From the NCBI GenBank assembly GCA_964534315.1, contig CAZHOV010000029.1, positions 1 to 40,982 on the forward strand: a stretch of 40,982 nt of DNA, read 5' to 3'. A model generated the notes under the pieces. The model was given only the letters and a program-made list of their open reading frames with translations, had not been told where the DNA came from and searched no databases. Each line of letters begins with the position of its first letter. Position 1 is the stretch's first letter. This document shows positions 15,314 through 24,009 of this stretch, piece by piece. The translations under genes and the position numbers were made by a program. This stretch comes from CAZHOV01 sp964534315 (GTDB lineage: Bacteria; Bacteroidota; Bacteroidia; Chitinophagales; Saprospiraceae).

Positions 15314-18300
15314 CTAAAGGTCTAGCGTCTGCTTGATCTCGACAATTTCGTAGCCCTCGATATTATCGCCTACCTTAATGTCATTAAAGTTCTTGACAGC
15401 AACACCACATTCCATGCCGGCTTTCACCTCTTTGGCATCGTCTTTAAACCGTTTTAAAGAAGATAATTCGCCGACGACATTCTCCTTCGTAGGGTAGATT
15501 ACAATTCCATTTCGAATAACCCGTATTTTGGTAGAACGAGCAATCTTCCCTTCTTGCACATAGCAACCTGCCACTGTTCCGACCTTACTGATTTTGTAAA
15601 CTTCCCGAACTTCCAACTGACAGACAATATTCTCTTCTTTTGTAGGCTCAAGCATCCCTTCGATAGCTGCTTTAACCTCGTCAATAGCTTCGTAGATAAT
15701 GGAGTACGTCTTTATCTGGACCCCTTCTCGCTCAGCAAGTTTGCGCGCATTGAGAGACGGGCGTACCTGGAAACCAATAATAATGGCGTCGGAGGCAGAA
15801 GCTAGGAGCACATCCGATTCAATGATCTGCCCTACTGCTTTGTGAATAACATTCACCTGAACGGTCTCTTGAGATAATTTGATTAACGAATCGGATAGGG
15901 CTTCGATCGATCCATCCACGTCCCCTTTAACGATCAGGTTTAATTCTTTAAAGGCTCCTAGCGCGAGTCGTCTTCCGATTTCATCAAGACTAATTCGCTT
16001 ATTAGCTCTGTTGCTTTGTTCCCGGGCAATTTGAGCGCGTTTAGAGGCGATCTGCCGAGCTTCCGGCTCGTTTTCTGTTTCCTTGAATTTCTCTCCGGCT
16101 TGAGGAGCTCCCCCAAGGCCAAGTACCAATACAGGTGTTGATGGGCCGACACTTTCCACACGATTGCCTCGTTCGTTAAACATCGCTTTGATCTTACCGG
16201 AGTATTCGCCGGCAACGATAGAATCCCCGATATCAAGCGTTCCGTTTTGGACCAACATTTTGGTTACATAACCTCGCCCTTTATCCAGCGATGCTTCCAG
16301 CACCGTACCGATAGCCATACGTTCAGGATTGGCCTTTAACTCAAGCAGTTCAGCTTCAAGCAAGATCTTTTCTAAAAGTTGGTCTATATTGGTACCGCTC
16401 TTGGCTGAAATATCTTGCGACTGGTACTTACCGCCCCACTCTTCTACGAGCAAGTTCATATTAGCCAACTCCTGCTTAATCCTTTCGGGTTCGGCATCTG
16501 GCTTATCTATTTTATTGATCGCAAAGACAATGGGAACGCCAGCAGCCTGGGCGTGGCTAATAGCCTCCTTGGTTTGAGGCATGATTCTGTCATCGGCAGC
16601 GATGATAATAACGGCAACGTCGGTCACTTTGGCTCCTCTGGCACGCATGGCAGTAAAGGCTTCGTGACCAGGCGTATCCAGGAAGGTAATTCTTCGGTCA
16701 TCCTCACCTACTTTCACTTCGTAGGCTCCGATGTGCTGGGTAATACCTCCGGCCTCCCCTTGCACCACGTTAGCAGTACGAATATAGTCCAGCAAAGAAG
16801 TTTTACCGTGGTCAACGTGCCCCATCACGGTAACGATCGGAGACCGAGGAATAGCATCTTCATCGTCTTCTTCGATGATAAACTCATCAGCGCTACTTTC
16901 CTCCGCGGTAATAAATTCAACTTCGTGGCCATACTCTTCTGCCACAAGTTCTATAATTTCGGCATCCAATCGTTGGTTGATCGACACAATGACACCGAGA
17001 TTCATACAGGTGGTAATAACCTCTGTAACACCAACATTCATTAGGCTCGCCAATTCAGAGACCGTCACAAACTCGGTGAGCTGCAGCTTATCGCTTTCCG
17101 CCTCTTGTTGACGTTGTTCTTGCTTTTCACGCAACCGCTCGCGCGTTTCTCTTCGAATACGCTGCCGCTTTTTCTTTCCGCCCTTTGACATGCGGGCCAT
17201 TGTGGCCTTAATTTGTTCTTCAATCTCTTTTTTAGAAACTTCTTTTACCTCATCTTTTTTGCGTCTACTACGGTTTCTCGAAGAGCCTGAAGAATCCCTG
17301 CCTCCTCTAATGGTCGTCCGGGTAATCTTCTTGCGCTTTCTTTTTCGTTTCTTTCTTGGATCATCTGAAGAAGTCTGGGCCCCTTCCTGTTTTTTATCTC
17401 CTGAAGAACCAGCTTCCGAGGCATCACCACTCTTCCCTTTTCGGTCTGTGCGTTGCTTAGACGATTTGGAAGGCTGATCTTTGGGCGAATCTTTTTTCTT
17501 TTTCTTCTTCTTTTTACTCAGTTTATCGGTGTCGATTTTCCCTAGAATCTTCAACCCTTTCAATTGAGGCGTTTTAGCCCGGATCAATTCATCTTCATCG
17601 CCTTTACCCTCTTCACTTTTTCCTTCAGAGGTAACCTCCTCTTCTTTTTGTTTAGAAGCTGGTGCTTTTGTTTTTCTTTTGGAGCCAGACTTTTCTTCGC
17701 TAACCTCCTTGTCAGATTGAGCCTCCCCATCCTGAGAAGTTGATGCTTTCTTCGGAGAATCTACTTTCTTGGGTTTTGACTCTTCCTCAGACTGATTTTC
17801 AGTTGTAGGAGTAATTGGTTTTTCCTGTTGATCCTTATCAACTACCTTTTCTTCCTGAACAGGCTTTTCTTTCTTGCTTTTTTCCGGATCAGGCTTAGAT
17901 TTGGGAGATTTTTTTGTAGCTGGTTTATCCTTAGATACAGACTCCTCTTTCAATTCGGCAGGTTGCGACTCTTCTTTGGAAGCAGGTGTAGTTTGTTGTT
18001 TTTCTTTCTTTTCTTCAGGGGGTACTTCTTTTTTGGGAGGCGTTTTTTTATTTTTATTGTCCAGGTCAATCTTCCCTTTTATCTTAAGTTGGACTTTTGG
18101 AGATTCCTCTTTTGGCGTTTCTTCCTTAGGAACTTCCTTTTTTGGTGGCTCTTTTTCTGTTTTAGGTGGTTCTTTTTGGACAGGTTCTTCCTTTTTCGGA
18201 GCTTCCTTCTTTTCAGGAATAGACTCTGGAGATTCTACGATTGTCGTTGGAGGTGTGGAAGAACCTTCTTTTTTAGTCGTAGGCCGATTACCTATTACAA

Positions 18301-18487
18301 GCTGATCTGCTTGTTCCTTAATAGCTATCGATTTGGAAAATTCCTTCAGCAGCTCTGAGTACATCTCTTCAGATACTTTTGCCGTAGGTTTGTTTTCAAT
18401 TTCAAACCCACTATTAACGAGATGTTCCACAATAGTGGCTGTCCCTACATTTAATTCTTTTGCTATCTTGACTAAACGCTTTGCCAT
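15314..18487 (-). CDS. infB: Translation initiation factor IF-2
   Basis: A 1057-residue GTPase that brings fMet-tRNA to the 30S subunit. Domains: an N-terminal IF2_N-like helical domain (KRLVKIAKELNVGTATIVEHL); a long low-complexity Lys/Glu/Pro/Ser linker (about residues 70-440); a second IF2_N-type domain (LTEFVTVSELASLMNVGVTEVI); and a G domain beginning about residue 550 with G1 GHVDHGKT, G3 DTPGHEAF and G4 NKIDKPDA. C-terminal domains II-IV follow (GTVLEASLDKGRGYVTKMLVQNGTL; FNDIKVGDNIEGYEIVEIKQTLDL). The linker is large, which is usual in Bacteroidota. Two promoter-like sites lie 160-250 bp upstream, so it can be transcribed separately from nusA. Confidence 0.98.
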   Translation of the reverse strand: MAKRLVKIAKELNVGTATIVEHLVNSGFEIENKPTAKVSEEMYSELLKEFSKSIAIKEQADQLVIGNRPTTKKEGSSTPPTTIVESPESIPEKKEAPKKEEPVQKEPPKTEKEPPKKEVPKEETPKEESPKVQLKIKGKIDLDNKNKKTPPKKEVPPEEKKEKQQTTPASKEESQPAELKEESVSKDKPATKKSPKSKPDPEKSKKEKPVQEEKVVDKDQQEKPITPTTENQSEEESKPKKVDSPKKASTSQDGEAQSDKEVSEEKSGSKRKTKAPASKQKEEEVTSEGKSEEGKGDEDELIRAKTPQLKGLKILGKIDTDKLSKKKKKKKKDSPKDQPSKSSKQRTDRKGKSGDASEAGSSGDKKQEGAQTSSDDPRKKRKRKRKKITRTTIRGGRDSSGSSRNRSRRKKDEVKEVSKKEIEEQIKATMARMSKGGKKKRQRIRRETRERLREKQEQRQQEAESDKLQLTEFVTVSELASLMNVGVTEVITTCMNLGVIVSINQRLDAEIIELVAEEYGHEVEFITAEESSADEFIIEEDDEDAIPRSPIVTVMGHVDHGKTSLLDYIRTANVVQGEAGGITQHIGAYEVKVGEDDRRITFLDTPGHEAFTAMRARGAKVTDVAVIIIAADDRIMPQTKEAISHAQAAGVPIVFAINKIDKPDAEPERIKQELANMNLLVEEWGGKYQSQDISAKSGTNIDQLLEKILLEAELLELKANPERMAIGTVLEASLDKGRGYVTKMLVQNGTLDIGDSIVAGEYSGKIKAMFNERGNRVESVGPSTPVLVLGLGGAPQAGEKFKETENEPEARQIASKRAQIAREQSNRANKRISLDEIGRRLALGAFKELNLIVKGDVDGSIEALSDSLIKLSQETVQVNVIHKAVGQIIESDVLLASASDAIIIGFQVRPSLNARKLAEREGVQIKTYSIIYEAIDEVKAAIEGMLEPTKEENIVCQLEVREVYKISKVGTVAGCYVQEGKIARSTKIRVIRNGIVIYPTKENVVGELSSLKRFKDDAKEVKAGMECGVAVKNFNDIKVGDNIEGYEIVEIKQTLDL

Positions 18488-18646
18488 TCAGTATTTTTTT
18501 CTTACTGATCTTTTTTTATGAATGATAGACAAAAGCTTCAACACTTATTATTTATACATAAATATTAAATTTTATTTTAATAAAAAGCTTTTTGTCTACA
18601 ACTAAAAAAGTTGTGAATAAATTGAATTAATTCCTAGTCTGTGTTG

Positions 18647-18678
18647 CAAAGGTAATGCTTTGTTGATATTTTTATGCA
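18647..18678 (-). promoter_or_regulatory. Candidate infB promoter P1
   Basis: On the minus strand TACCTTTG (18654-18647) is an exact TAnnTTTG, preceded by TTG (18678-18676) at a 21-bp spacing. This is a good Bacteroidota sigma-A type promoter. It implies a leader of about 150 nt before the infB ATG. Confidence 0.55.
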
Positions 18679-18709
18679 ATACAGTAAAGATTTGCCTAAG
18701 CAATACCAA

Positions 18710-18738
18710 CAAATGTAACTGTCTTGCGCACTTTTCAA
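18710..18738 (-). promoter_or_regulatory. Candidate infB promoter P2
   Basis: On the minus strand TACATTTG (18717-18710) matches TAnnTTTG exactly, with TTG (18738-18736) 18 bp upstream. It lies 63 bp upstream of P1 in the same direction. The same -7 octamer is used before rimP. Confidence 0.45.
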
Positions 18739-18953
18739 CGCCGCGTATTTGCAACTTTGCTAACTACTAATATAACATTTTGCTATAATAAATCAACCCG
18801 CAGCACCGAAAAATCGGATTTTGAGCGCTGTTAGCATCTGGAATTTGGAAAATAGGTTGCTTACGGAGGTTAATTTGAGTTATTTATGGTTAATCCTGAT
18901 TATACTAACTAAAACAAACGGAAAAGAATTCCATTCTATTCCGGACAATCGGA

Positions 18954-20204
18954 TTATATTTCTTCTTCCTCTTCTTCAAATTCCGCTTCTAATATCTTTC
19001 GCACATCGAGGATCGTTTCTTCTTCCAGGTCAGTCCTTCTTAAAAGTTCTGATACATCAAGTTCTAATACACTTCTAGCCGTATCACAACCAATGCCCTT
19101 AAACTCATCGATGATCCAACCATCAATCTCATCTGCAAATTCTTCCAGATCAATATCTTCTACTTCAATTTCATTAGATACCCGGAAAACATCAATCTCA
19201 AAACCAGTAAGTTTACTGGCCAGCTTAATATTCGTCCCTCCCTTACCGATGGCAAGGCTTACCTGATCAGGATCCAAATAGACTGCTGCTCTCATATTAT
19301 CCGTGTCTAACTCAATGCTGGAAACTTTAGCAGGAGTTAACGAACGGCGTATGTAAAGGGATTGATTATTTGTAAAATTAATAATATCGATGTTCTCATT
19401 TCTCAACTCCCTAACAATACCATGAATCCTAGAGCCTTTCATACCTACGCAAGCTCCTACAGGATCGATACGGTCGTCATAGGACTCAACGGCAACTTTT
19501 GCCCGCTCTCCGGGTATCCGTACAATATTCCTCACTGTGATCAACCCGTCTTCAATCTCCGGAACTTCCTGCTCCAGCAGCTTTTCCAAAAAGATATTCG
19601 CTGTTCTGGAGACAATGACTACCGGATTATTGTTTTTCATCTCGACGCTGCGAATAACGCCCTTAACCATATCTCCCTTCCTGAAGTAATCGCCTTTGAT
19701 CATATCATTTCGGGGCATCACGAGTTCGTTGTTAGTGGCGTCATCAATGATAAGAATTTCCCGCTTGAGAATTTGATGGACTTCGCCTATAACAATTTCA
19801 CCTACCCGCTCAGAGTAACGTTTGTAAATTTCATCTTTTTCAAGTTCCATGATCCGGGAGATTAAGGTCTGCCGGGCTGCCATGATCGCTCTTCTTCCGA
19901 AATCTTCCAAATGCAACTGCTCATAACATTCTTCTCCAATTTCATAGTCTTCCTCGATTGACATCGCCTCGGAAATGGAAATCTGACTGCGATCATCCAT
20001 GACCTCCCCATCGGGAACAATCTCCCGCACTCTCCATAATTCAAGGTCTCCTTTAGTGGTATTTACAATAACATCAAAGTTTTCGTCAGAACCGAACTTC
20101 TTCCGGATAAGCGTCCGGAATACATCCTCAAGTACCCTAACCATTGTTGGGCGATCGATATTTTTACCCTCTTTAAACTGAGAAAAAGTATCTACAAGAT
20201 TCAT
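18954..20204 (-). CDS. nusA: Transcription termination/antitermination factor NusA
   Basis: A 416-residue RNA polymerase-associated factor. The N-terminal polymerase-binding domain comes first (VDTFSQFKEGKNIDRPTMVRVLEDVFRTLIRKKF), then the S1 domain (about 135-200; GEIVIGEVHQILKREILIID). KH1/KH2 follow (AKVAVESYDDRIDPVGACVGMKGSRIHGIVREL and VSLAIGKGGTNIKLASKLTGFEIDVF), and a C-terminal helical segment ends in a run of acidic residues (EAEFEEEEEEI). Motifs are complete and the length is normal for Bacteroidota. It lies 62 bp downstream of rimP and is likely in one transcript with it, as in most bacteria. Confidence 0.97.
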   Translation of the reverse strand: MNLVDTFSQFKEGKNIDRPTMVRVLEDVFRTLIRKKFGSDENFDVIVNTTKGDLELWRVREIVPDGEVMDDRSQISISEAMSIEEDYEIGEECYEQLHLEDFGRRAIMAARQTLISRIMELEKDEIYKRYSERVGEIVIGEVHQILKREILIIDDATNNELVMPRNDMIKGDYFRKGDMVKGVIRSVEMKNNNPVVIVSRTANIFLEKLLEQEVPEIEDGLITVRNIVRIPGERAKVAVESYDDRIDPVGACVGMKGSRIHGIVRELRNENIDIINFTNNQSLYIRRSLTPAKVSSIELDTDNMRAAVYLDPDQVSLAIGKGGTNIKLASKLTGFEIDVFRVSNEIEVEDIDLEEFADEIDGWIIDEFKGIGCDTARSVLELDVSELLRRTDLEEETILDVRKILEAEFEEEEEEI

Positions 20205-20266
20205 AAGCTATAAATTAAAGCCTTCGGAAAACTGTCGTTTATTCAATTGATTCCCTAAAGACCAAA

Positions 20267-20734
20267 TCATTTAAATGAAGGTTTTACAACCGTTTTTTTA
20301 ATGTGTTTAAATGGAATTTCTACCTCTACAATCTTCGCCTTTTTACGTTTCTCCTTTTCTTTACTTTCCAATATAATAAGATCTTCTTTTACATTCAATA
20401 AAATACCCTTTTTTACTTCGCCGTCCTCCATCGTGATCTCCACTTTTCGTCCTACATTTTTTTTGTACTGCCTCAAAAACTTTAGCGGACGGTTAATTCC
20501 GGGTGAAGAAACCTCTAACACATATTTTTCACCCAACCAGTTGCTTGCCTCAATTTTTTCTTCCAGAAAACGACTGATTTTTCTGCACTTATCGAAGGTA
20601 ACCCCCGAATCCGAATCGAGATAAACCACTAGTTTGTCGTTCGCACTTAACTGAATATCAATTATAAAACAATCGGAAAATTCTTGTTCGGTAAACTTTT
20701 GCTGTAGTAAGTCTTCTATCTTATGCTCTATCAC
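20267..20734 (-). CDS. rimP: Ribosome maturation factor RimP
   Basis: Assists 30S subunit assembly. The N-terminal domain (HKIEDLLQQKF, then DCFIIDIQLSANDKLVVYLDSDSGVTFDKCRKISRFLE) and the linker LGEKYVLEVSSPGINRPLKFLRQYKKNVGRKVEI are diagnostic, followed by an SH3-like C-terminal domain. The open frame reaches back to a TTG at 20800, but that TTG is the last three bases of a strong -7 promoter box, so it cannot be in the mRNA. A GTG at 20734 gives 155 residues, the normal family length, and is preferred. The intervening leader contains a terminator-like hairpin. nusA follows 62 bp downstream. Confidence 0.92.
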   Translation of the reverse strand: MIEHKIEDLLQQKFTEQEFSDCFIIDIQLSANDKLVVYLDSDSGVTFDKCRKISRFLEEKIEASNWLGEKYVLEVSSPGINRPLKFLRQYKKNVGRKVEITMEDGEVKKGILLNVKEDLIILESKEKEKRKKAKIVEVEIPFKHIKKTVVKPSFK

Positions 20735-20754
20735 TGGAAATGGTTCAATAAACA

Positions 20755-20783
20755 AAAAGAGGGAACAAAATGCTCCCTCCTTT
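20755..20783 (-). promoter_or_regulatory. Hairpin with U tract in the rimP-nusA leader
   Basis: On the minus strand AAAGGAGGGA pairs with TCCCTCTTTT (ten pairs, one G-T) across a 9-base loop and continues into a T-rich tract. It lies about 15 nt after the -7 box and 20 nt before the proposed rimP GTG. It could be a transcription attenuator for rimP-nusA, or a terminator of the upstream YkvA-like gene. It also contains a GGAGG that pairing would hide. Confidence 0.55.
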
Positions 20784-20797
20784 ATTCTTTTCTGGTG

Positions 20798-20828
20798 CAA
20801 ATGTATAATATTTTTAACAATTAGTCAA
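20798..20828 (-). promoter_or_regulatory. Candidate rimP-nusA promoter
   Basis: On the minus strand TACATTTG (20805-20798) is an exact TAnnTTTG with TTG (20828-20826) at a 20-bp spacing. The start of transcription would fall near 20790, just upstream of the leader hairpin. Confidence 0.6.
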
Positions 20829-20837
20829 GTGCTGTTT

Positions 20838-21239
20838 TTATAGCTGCTTTTCTACTGCCTCTAAGTCCTCCTCGTTAACCTGACCAAACCATTGGCCAAG
20901 CTGCTTTCTGGCTTTCCCCCGAACTTCTTCATTTACATACGCAGCTATGGTCACCAATCCAAAACTCAAAATTCCTATATCATCCGTATACCCTATAATG
21001 GGAGTCAAATCGGGAATCCCGTCTATAGGCGCTATCAAATAACCTAAAGCCCCCAATATAATATGCTTCGCCCATGCTGGAGTCTCCTTGCGCTGAAAAG
21101 CATAATACATCAATAAAGCCGAATAAATGGTCTTCGTACCAATCTGCTTTCCGTACCGCTTGATCTTTCTCCAAAGCTTATTTTTATCGACGATTTGATT
21201 TTCTTTTTGTTGCTTCATGTTTTTATTCTTAATCGTCAT
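20838..21239 (-). CDS. YkvA family (DUF1232) protein
   Basis: A 133-residue protein containing the DUF1232 motif: GALGYLIAPIDGIPDLTPIIGYTDDIGIL (about 65-93), in which the Y-x-x-x-P-x-D-x-x-P-D core is recognisable. The N-terminus is basic and hydrophilic. The motif region is hydrophobic, and such proteins are thought to be membrane-associated, but their function is unknown. A second in-frame ATG (residue 8) is an equally possible start. It is transcribed toward rimP; a -7-like TAAATTTG lies on the minus strand at 21350-21343, about 100 bp upstream, without a clear -33 element. Confidence 0.8.
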   Translation of the reverse strand: MTIKNKNMKQQKENQIVDKNKLWRKIKRYGKQIGTKTIYSALLMYYAFQRKETPAWAKHIILGALGYLIAPIDGIPDLTPIIGYTDDIGILSFGLVTIAAYVNEEVRGKARKQLGQWFGQVNEEDLEAVEKQL

Positions 21240-21418
21240 AATAACGCTATTAACTCCCGAAGTGTTCCAATAGTTCTATTGACACCCACCAAAACAAGTA
21301 GGTTGCTCATCTAAATAAATAACATTCAATCATTCCTAACCACAAATTTATTACCTATGAAAGATAAAAAAACCCGATTTAGGGGAGCTGCTCCAAATGC
21401 AGGCATCTAACTAAAGCC

Positions 21419-22072
21419 TTAAGCAAAATGCATTTGCCGCTCTTCCCGGTCCCACAACCGGTTCTCTAAAAACTCAAAGCGATACCCCAGGCCACTAAAG
21501 TGTTCCAACACGGCAGGTAAGGCATATTGGAGATTTTTCCAGGCTTTTAGACTGTCGTGAAAAACAATGATAGATCCAGGCGTGGCATTTTGGATGACGT
21601 TCTGGGCACACTGACGACCGTCTAACCGATAGTCAAAGTCTCCGCTAAGCACATCCCACAAGACAATTCGGTAATCTTTCTGCAAAAACTGTGATTGCTT
21701 ACGACATAATCGACCATAAGGAGGTCTGAACAAATTAGAGGAAACTACCTTTTTACAGGCATCCACGTTTTGGAGATAAGGAAAGATGCCCGTTTGCCAA
21801 CCATTCAAATGATTGAACGTGTGATTACCTACAGTATGCCCAGCCTCTAATACCTGGCGATAAATCAATGGGTTCCGCTTCACATTATCCCCTACGCAAA
21901 AAAAGGTACCCTTAGCATTGTATTTTTCCAATTGCTCCAACACCCATGGCGTAACCTTGGGTATCGGACCATCATCAAAACTTAAATACAATACCCGCTC
22001 ATTCGTTGGAATGCGCCACAAATAAGCGGGAAAAATACGTTGAAAGATATGTGGTGTCCTGATCAGGTACAT
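21419..22072 (-). CDS. Polysaccharide deacetylase family protein
   Basis: A 217-residue single-domain NodB homology enzyme. Motif 1 is SFDDGP (31-36, D33/D34), motif 2 GNHTFNH (82-88, zinc ligands H84 and H88), motif 3 RPPYGR (116-121), motif 4 LWDVLSGDFDYRL, and motif 5 FHDS (171-174, catalytic His). These metal-dependent hydrolases remove N-acetyl groups from peptidoglycan, chitin-like or surface glycans. There is no obvious signal peptide, although the N-terminus is hydrophobic around residues 8-20, so the location is uncertain. It is a stand-alone gene, with 179 bp to the YkvA-like gene. Confidence 0.9.
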   Translation of the reverse strand: MYLIRTPHIFQRIFPAYLWRIPTNERVLYLSFDDGPIPKVTPWVLEQLEKYNAKGTFFCVGDNVKRNPLIYRQVLEAGHTVGNHTFNHLNGWQTGIFPYLQNVDACKKVVSSNLFRPPYGRLCRKQSQFLQKDYRIVLWDVLSGDFDYRLDGRQCAQNVIQNATPGSIIVFHDSLKAWKNLQYALPAVLEHFSGLGYRFEFLENRLWDREERQMHFA

Positions 22073-22431
22073 TCAATAAAATTTTCTTTACAAAAATTAT
22101 TTTCTAAAAATTGCAAATCAGTATTTGGGAAAAAAGATGATGGTATTAAAGGTTAACAAAAATCAAAAAAGGAAAATCGGAGCCAGTCACTTGGTTGTAC
22201 AGATATACATATAACGCGTAATAAACTAATTTCAATAAGAATTGAGGGGAAAAGAACCGAATTTTTAACTTTGTGACAAGTTGACCTTATGTTAAAAGAA
22301 ACGAAACTTTAGCTGGTTTGCTGCTTGCAACTTAACTAATAGTCACTCTTTTTGTTTAAATTTTTATTCAGTCAGTAGTAAGTTTTTTATTCAGACCAAT
22401 TTTGTCATTTTATTATTAATAACGAATATTC
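22073..22431. other. Divergent deacetylase/gltX intergenic region
   Basis: 359 bp without a gene. It contains the gltX promoter candidate at 22242-22273. The remainder is AT-rich with no RNA gene or strong hairpin seen. Confidence 0.6.
22242..22273 (+). promoter_or_regulatory. Candidate gltX promoter
   Basis: TTG (22242-22244), 21 bp, then TAACTTTG (22266-22273), an exact TAnnTTTG. It implies a leader of about 150 nt before gltX. Confidence 0.55.
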
Positions 22432-23976
22432 ATGCAATCTTTTCGAGTACGATTTGCTCCAAGCCCCACCGGAGCGCTACATATTGGAGGGGTAAGAACA
22501 GCTCTTTATAACTATTTGCTAGCCAAAAGAAACAACGGTTCATTCATCCTCAGAATTGAAGATACTGACCAAACCCGTTATGTAAAAGGAGCCGAAGCCT
22601 ACATATTGGAAGCGCTGCAATGGCTGGGCATCACCCCTGATGAAGGTCCTGAAAGCGGCGGAAACTTCGGGCCCTACCGCCAATCTGAACGAAGGGATAT
22701 TTACCAAAAATATGCTAAAGAACTCGTCGAAAAAGGCCATGCCTACTACGCTTTCGATACGCCCGAAGAACTAACCGCCCGAAGAGAAGCTGAAAAAGCC
22801 AAAGGAAATCACACCTTTAAATATGATCAGTCGGTTCGTATGGAACTGCGCAATAGTCTGACCTTATCCGAAGCCGAAGTTGAAAAAACGATTGCTGAAG
22901 GCACTCCCTATACCATCAGATTGAAAATACCGGAAAATCAAGAGATCATCGTTAATGACCTTATCCGCGGAGAAGTACATTTTCAAAGCAATGAACTGGA
23001 TGATAAAGTCATCCTCAAAGCCGATGGTATGCCGACTTACCACCTGGCCAACATTGTTGACGATCACCTTATGGAAATCTCTCATGTAGTAAGAGGCGAG
23101 GAATGGCTGCCCAGCACCGCCCACCACGTTTTAATGTATCAATTTTTTGGTTGGAAAGATTCCATGCCCCAGTTTGCCCACCTCCCATTAATCCTCAAAC
23201 CCAACGGAAAGGGCAAGTTGAGTAAACGAGACGGCGCCAAACTTGGAATCCCCGTATTTCCACTTTCCTGGACAGGTGAAACTCCCGAAGATTCTTTCAT
23301 CGGTTTTCGTGAATTTGGATTCGACCCGGCAGCAGTGATCAACTTCCTGGCCTTTTTGGGCTGGAATCCCGGCACCGAACAAGAGATCTTTTCACTCAGT
23401 GAGCTTGAAGAAGCCTTTTCAATCGATAAGATCGGTAAATCAGGAGCCCGATTCGATTTTGATAAAGCTAAATGGTATAATGAACAATATATCCATGCTA
23501 CTCCGAATGCCGATTTGGTCAAAACTGTCCGCCCTATTATTGAAGCTAAAGGCCACCAGCCAACAGATGCCTACTTGGAAACTTTCTGCGAATTGCTTAA
23601 ACAGCGCGTAACATTTTTTCCGGAGTTCTGGGAAAAAGGCTATTACTTCTTTGAAGAAGTTAAAGAATACGACCAAAAAATTATCCGAAAAAAATGGAAG
23701 GATGAGCGAATCCCGGCACTCCAGGAATTGACCCGGCAGATACACCAAGCAGAAGCGTTTACCGCTAATGAACTGGAAACGCTAGTGAAGGGTTTTATTG
23801 GTGATAATAATCTTAAATTTGGCGAAGTTTTTCCATTTTTGAGAATTGCACTCAGCGGAACCACTAAAGGGCCGGACCTCTTCCAAATGATGGCACTACT
23901 CGGTAGAGATGTCGTCCATAAGCGTTTAAGTGAAAGTTGGAGTAAAATTTCAGTAATTGCTAAAGAAAATGGTTAA
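22432..23976 (+). CDS. gltX: Glutamate--tRNA ligase
   Basis: A 514-residue class I aminoacyl-tRNA synthetase that charges tRNA-Glu. The HIGH motif is HIGG in RFAPSPTGALHIGGVRTALYNYL (about 17-20). DTDQTRYVKGAEAYILEALQWLGI and the VVRGEEWLPSTAHHV region are typical of GluRS. The KMSKS equivalent is KLSKRDG (about residue 262). The C-terminal anticodon-binding domain is complete. The length is standard for the Bacteroidota form. A small gene follows after 33 bp. Confidence 0.98.
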   Translation: MQSFRVRFAPSPTGALHIGGVRTALYNYLLAKRNNGSFILRIEDTDQTRYVKGAEAYILEALQWLGITPDEGPESGGNFGPYRQSERRDIYQKYAKELVEKGHAYYAFDTPEELTARREAEKAKGNHTFKYDQSVRMELRNSLTLSEAEVEKTIAEGTPYTIRLKIPENQEIIVNDLIRGEVHFQSNELDDKVILKADGMPTYHLANIVDDHLMEISHVVRGEEWLPSTAHHVLMYQFFGWKDSMPQFAHLPLILKPNGKGKLSKRDGAKLGIPVFPLSWTGETPEDSFIGFREFGFDPAAVINFLAFLGWNPGTEQEIFSLSELEEAFSIDKIGKSGARFDFDKAKWYNEQYIHATPNADLVKTVRPIIEAKGHQPTDAYLETFCELLKQRVTFFPEFWEKGYYFFEEVKEYDQKIIRKKWKDERIPALQELTRQIHQAEAFTANELETLVKGFIGDNNLKFGEVFPFLRIALSGTTKGPDLFQMMALLGRDVVHKRLSESWSKISVIAKENG

Positions 23977-24009
23977 CTTTAAAATCAATCACAAAAGAAT
24001 TAAGTTAAA

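Larger units (their letters stand above)
18488..18953. other. nusA-infB intergenic region / infB leader
   Basis: 466 bp without a gene, AT-rich. It holds two minus-strand promoter candidates (18647-18678 and 18710-18738) and, downstream of them in the infB leader, a long-range inverted repeat: TAGACAAAAGCTT (18526-18538) against AAGCTTTTTGTCTA (18585-18598), one bulged base, 46-base AT-rich loop. The part nearest nusA shows no clear terminator. Confidence 0.55.

Noticed and set aside
17828..18358. Long plus-strand frames rich in Phe/Arg/Leu opposite infB
   Set aside because: They are the antisense shadow of the Lys/Glu/Pro low-complexity linker of IF-2.
20735..20800. Upstream extension of rimP to the TTG at 20800
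   Set aside because: The TTG is part of the exact -7 box TACATTTG, and the extension would translate the leader hairpin. The GTG at 20734 gives the normal family length.
21358..21411. Seventeen-codon plus-strand frame MKDKKTRFRGAAPNAGI
   Set aside because: Too short and without neighbours or a recognised motif to support a peptide gene.
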